This document shows positions 60,283 through 62,244 of a stretch of DNA of 62,244 nucleotides, piece by piece. The position numbers and the translations under genes are program-made. The number at the start of each line of letters is the position of its first letter. Within the stretch, counting starts at the first letter, position 1. This DNA is from Methanobacteriota archaeon (GTDB lineage Archaea > Halobacteriota > Methanomicrobia > Methanomicrobiales > Methanomicrobiaceae): the NCBI GenBank assembly GCA_023396365.1, contig JAEWWL010000071.1, positions 1 to 62,244 on the forward strand, read 5' to 3'. The notes beneath the pieces were generated by a model. The model saw nothing but the letters and a program-made list of their open reading frames with translations, ran no database searches and had not been told where the DNA came from.

Positions 60283-61172
60283 GTGAAAATACCTGTGAAT
60301 TCTTTGACTCCGGGCATCGTGCCTGTGGCGGGTGCGGTCCTGCACTTGCAGGAAGGTTAATCACCCGTGCCGCCGGTGAAAACACTATCGTTGTTGCATC
60401 AACAGGCTGTATGGAGGTTTTCTCAACACCCTACCCTGAGACTGCATGGAAAACTCCGTGGATACATTCGCTCTTCCAGAATTCGGCTGCTGTTGCATCC
60501 GGAATCGAAGCCTCGTTAAAGAGGCAGGGTAGAGATGAAAAGGTTGTTGTGATTGCAGGAGACGGTGCAACATTTGATATCGGAATGCTCTGCATCAGCG
60601 GCATGTTTGAACGCGGCCATGATGTTACATACATCTGCTATGATAATGAAGCATACATGAATACAGGCATTCAGCGTTCAGGCGCAACGCCTTTTGATGC
60701 CGATACAACAACAAGCCCGGCAGGAAAGTATTCAAACGGAAACCAGAGGCCGAAAAAGGATCTCCCTGCAATTCTCGCCGCACATGGAAGTCCTTATGTT
60801 GCAACCACATCAATTTCAACACCAAAAGATCTTATGGACAAGGTTAAGCGTGCGATAGATACTCCTGGTCCTTGCTACATCCAGGTTCATACACCATGCT
60901 GCACAGGATGGGGTTTTGACGGATGCAAGACAATTGAGATTGGAAAGATGGCATTAAATTCCGGACTGTGGGTCAATTTTGAGATGGCTGACGGTGTCAT
61001 TGAGAAGGCAAGAAAAATAAAAAGAGTCCCTGTAGATGAATATCTAAAGGCACAGAAAAGATTCCGCCATCTCTTCAAACCGGAGCCAAAGACAGAAGAA
61101 ATAGCTAAGATTCAGGCAATCGCCGATAAAAACGCGGAAAAATTCGGAATAGATATTGTTCCGGCAAAATAA
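60279..61172 (+). CDS. porB: Pyruvate:ferredoxin oxidoreductase beta subunit
   Basis: The 297-residue subunit holds the thiamine diphosphate pyrophosphate site VVVIAGDGATFDIGMLCISG followed by YDNEAYMNTGIQRSG, the GDG-x(n)-N motif. Cluster Cys lie in RACGGCGPALAG (about 14-25), STGCMEVFSTPYP and CCTGWGFDGC, giving the proximal 4Fe-4S site. It ends the por operon; a T-rich stretch follows the stop. Together with acetyl-CoA synthetase it makes pyruvate from acetate. Confidence 0.95.
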   Translation: MSENTCEFFDSGHRACGGCGPALAGRLITRAAGENTIVVASTGCMEVFSTPYPETAWKTPWIHSLFQNSAAVASGIEASLKRQGRDEKVVVIAGDGATFDIGMLCISGMFERGHDVTYICYDNEAYMNTGIQRSGATPFDADTTTSPAGKYSNGNQRPKKDLPAILAAHGSPYVATTSISTPKDLMDKVKRAIDTPGPCYIQVHTPCCTGWGFDGCKTIEIGKMALNSGLWVNFEMADGVIEKARKIKRVPVDEYLKAQKRFRHLFKPEPKTEEIAKIQAIADKNAEKFGIDIVPAK

Positions 61173-61274
61173 AAATATAAAAAATCCCCTGACTATTTTT
61201 AATTTTTTTTGACTAATTTTTGCGACCCTAAAGAAGAATACTGATTGAAGCTAAATCATTGTGAGATATAAAAT

Positions 61275-61937
61275 ATGAAGACAATATTGATTTTTATGGC
61301 AGTGCTTCTTGTTTCAGCACTTGCATGCGGAGCATGTGCAGAGAATGTTACTGCAAAAGGCAATTTAGGTAACTCAGTTTCTTTGTACAATGAAGCTATT
61401 GATTTGGCAAATGCCGGAGATTACGATAATGCACTAATAAAGCTTGATAGCGCGGTTTCTGTAAATGAAAACTTTTCACTTGCATATGCTGCAAAATCAG
61501 GCGTTCTTGTTGCCACAGGTGATTATGAGAGTGCAGTTTTATCTGCAAAAAAAGCAGTCGCGATAAACCCGGGCCAGGCTGATGCATGGGTTAATATGGC
61601 AACTGCATATATAGCGCTTGGAAGATACAGTGAAGGCCTTTCTGCATCCGAAAGTGCTATTGAGCTAAACCCTTCAGATACCGGAACTCTTCTTAATGCA
61701 TGGTTAAACAAGGGAACAGCCCTTGGGGGGCTTGGACGATATGAAGAAGAGATAGAAGCATCGGAAAAGGCAATAGCAATTGACCCGCAGGACAACCGTG
61801 CATGGGCAAACAAAAATTATGCAAAAATGATGCTTGAAAATGAAGCGCAGGCATCTCCAATGTCAGGGCTTGCTGCACTTGCAGGTATTTTTGCAGTTTT
61901 TGCCCTTCTCAACAGAAAAAAGGAACGATTTTCTTAA
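61275..61937 (+). CDS. Exported TPR protein with C-terminal membrane helix
   Basis: The 220-residue protein has a signal peptide (about 1-21, ILIFMAVLLVSALACGACAE), four TPR units (about 33-190; SLYNEAIDLANAGDYDNALIK, LAYAAKSGVLVATGDYESAVL, AWVNMATAYIALGRYSEGLSA, WLNKGTALGGLGRYEEEIEAS) and a C-terminal SPMSGLAALAGIFAVFALLNRKK, a membrane anchor close to the CTERM sorting style but without PGF. It should sit outside the cell membrane as a scaffold. It is unrelated by operon to the por genes, about 100 bp upstream. Confidence 0.88.
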   Translation: MKTILIFMAVLLVSALACGACAENVTAKGNLGNSVSLYNEAIDLANAGDYDNALIKLDSAVSVNENFSLAYAAKSGVLVATGDYESAVLSAKKAVAINPGQADAWVNMATAYIALGRYSEGLSASESAIELNPSDTGTLLNAWLNKGTALGGLGRYEEEIEASEKAIAIDPQDNRAWANKNYAKMMLENEAQASPMSGLAALAGIFAVFALLNRKKERFS

Positions 61938-61954
61938 ACCAAAAAAATTAATTT

Positions 61955-62206
61955 TTATGGTTTTTCCAGGGCCTTTTCCTCACCTTTTGCTTTCTGAGCA
62001 AGTTTTCCAATCCAGATTGTTGCAATAACTGCAATTACTGTTACAATAACAGCATAAAACATCATTGCAGGAAGACTGCTTGCGTCACCAAAAACTTCTT
62101 TGAAAAGTGCCTGAATTGCGCTGTTCCATGCAAGTGCTGCAACAAGTCCGAACGCTGCTGTTATAAGGGCGGCGATTTTTTCGATTATCTCACTGTTAAC
62201 TCCCAT
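61955..62206 (-). CDS. DUF5654 small membrane protein
   Basis: The 83-residue protein has two hydrophobic segments, IAALITAAFGLVAALAWNSAI (about 11-31) and MMFYAVIVTVIAVIATIWIG (about 48-67), with AALAWNSAIQ and a charged tail rich in Lys and Glu. This is the DUF5654 pattern, common in archaea and unassigned in function. The ATG at 62206 follows GAGGCAAAA. It is convergent with the exported TPR gene. Confidence 0.85.
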   Translation of the reverse strand: MGVNSEIIEKIAALITAAFGLVAALAWNSAIQALFKEVFGDASSLPAMMFYAVIVTVIAVIATIWIGKLAQKAKGEEKALEKP

Positions 62207-62244
62207 TTTTGCCTCATTTTATCAATCCCGTTTTTAATATAAAA

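Noticed and set aside
1..62244. CRISPR arrays, insertion sequences, rRNA operons
   Set aside because: No regularly spaced direct repeats, transposase motifs with inverted ends, or rRNA signatures were seen on either strand.

Overview
This window looks like a chromosomal segment of a methanogenic archaeon, most likely of the Methanomicrobiales. The evidence is a thiol:fumarate reductase pair (TfrA/TfrB, which uses coenzymes M and B), archaeal-type phosphoglucose isomerase, RIO2 kinase, SepF, LSm, L37e, ZPR1, an archaeal initiator tRNA-Met, TATA/box A promoters often about 25 bp before the start codon, and the combination of AMP-forming acetyl-CoA synthetase with a four-subunit pyruvate:ferredoxin oxidoreductase. 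Base composition is moderately AT-rich with very AT-rich intergenic DNA. I see no rRNA, CRISPR array, insertion sequence or phage segment.

Layout. (1) 1-7 kb: a leftward thiL - DUF460 - RIO2 operon, rightward tRNA-thiolation (Ncs6-like) and NadE genes, then leftward phosphoglucose isomerase and an S-layer-type surface protein. (2) 7-18 kb: regulation and sensing, with a TrmB regulator, a flavin disulfide oxidoreductase, a membrane histidine kinase, a 1071-residue TPR protein behind a 0.9-kb gene-free region, and a response regulator coupled to a KaiC-like protein. (3) 18-25 kb: the arginine genes argC-CBS-argJ-argB, then chorismate mutase, a site-2 protease and a surface protein with a PGF-CTERM-like tail. 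(4) 25.8-34.9 kb: a redox/oxidative-stress region with three flavodoxin-fold proteins (two with iron-sulfur flavoprotein motifs), peroxiredoxin, an AhpD-like protein, a 42-residue desulforedoxin, a zinc ribbon protein, rubrerythrin and a glutaredoxin-thioredoxin reductase fusion. A frameshifted HIT gene, RadC and acetyl-CoA synthetase lie among them. (5) 35-42 kb: a Ser/Thr phospho-signalling cluster made of a PP2C phosphatase, an HTH-FHA regulator and a transmembrane kinase with an extracellular beta-helix sensor, beside a HEAT lipoprotein and a metallo-hydrolase. (6) 42-53 kb: TfrB/TfrA, aspartate kinase, PurM, then a translation/RNA and cell-division group (Vms1-like protein, ZPR1, SepF, PUA protein, LSm, L37e) and PurF. 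(7) 53-62 kb: a PKD surface protein, initiator tRNA-Met, thioredoxin, a pterin-dehydratase-like protein, porCDAB, a small TPR protein and a DUF5654 protein.

How the genes fit together. Acetyl-CoA synthetase activates acetate and the porCDAB enzyme can carboxylate acetyl-CoA to pyruvate, the usual entry of acetate carbon into biosynthesis. TfrAB would make succinate, which fits an incomplete reductive citric acid cycle. The redox region pairs peroxide scavengers with electron carriers that could feed them.

The most interesting items are four. The first is the kinase / FHA-HTH / PP2C module. The second is a shared KGGWSQ-R-[YF]-x-R motif, resembling the release-factor GGQ loop, in both the DUF460 protein and the Vms1-like protein 47 kb away. 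The third is a pair of gene-free regions with nested dyads and C7 tracts. The fourth is a HIT gene broken by two single-A expansions. Start codons were reassigned where a promoter, a ribosome binding site or family length favoured an inner codon; TTG starts are common.
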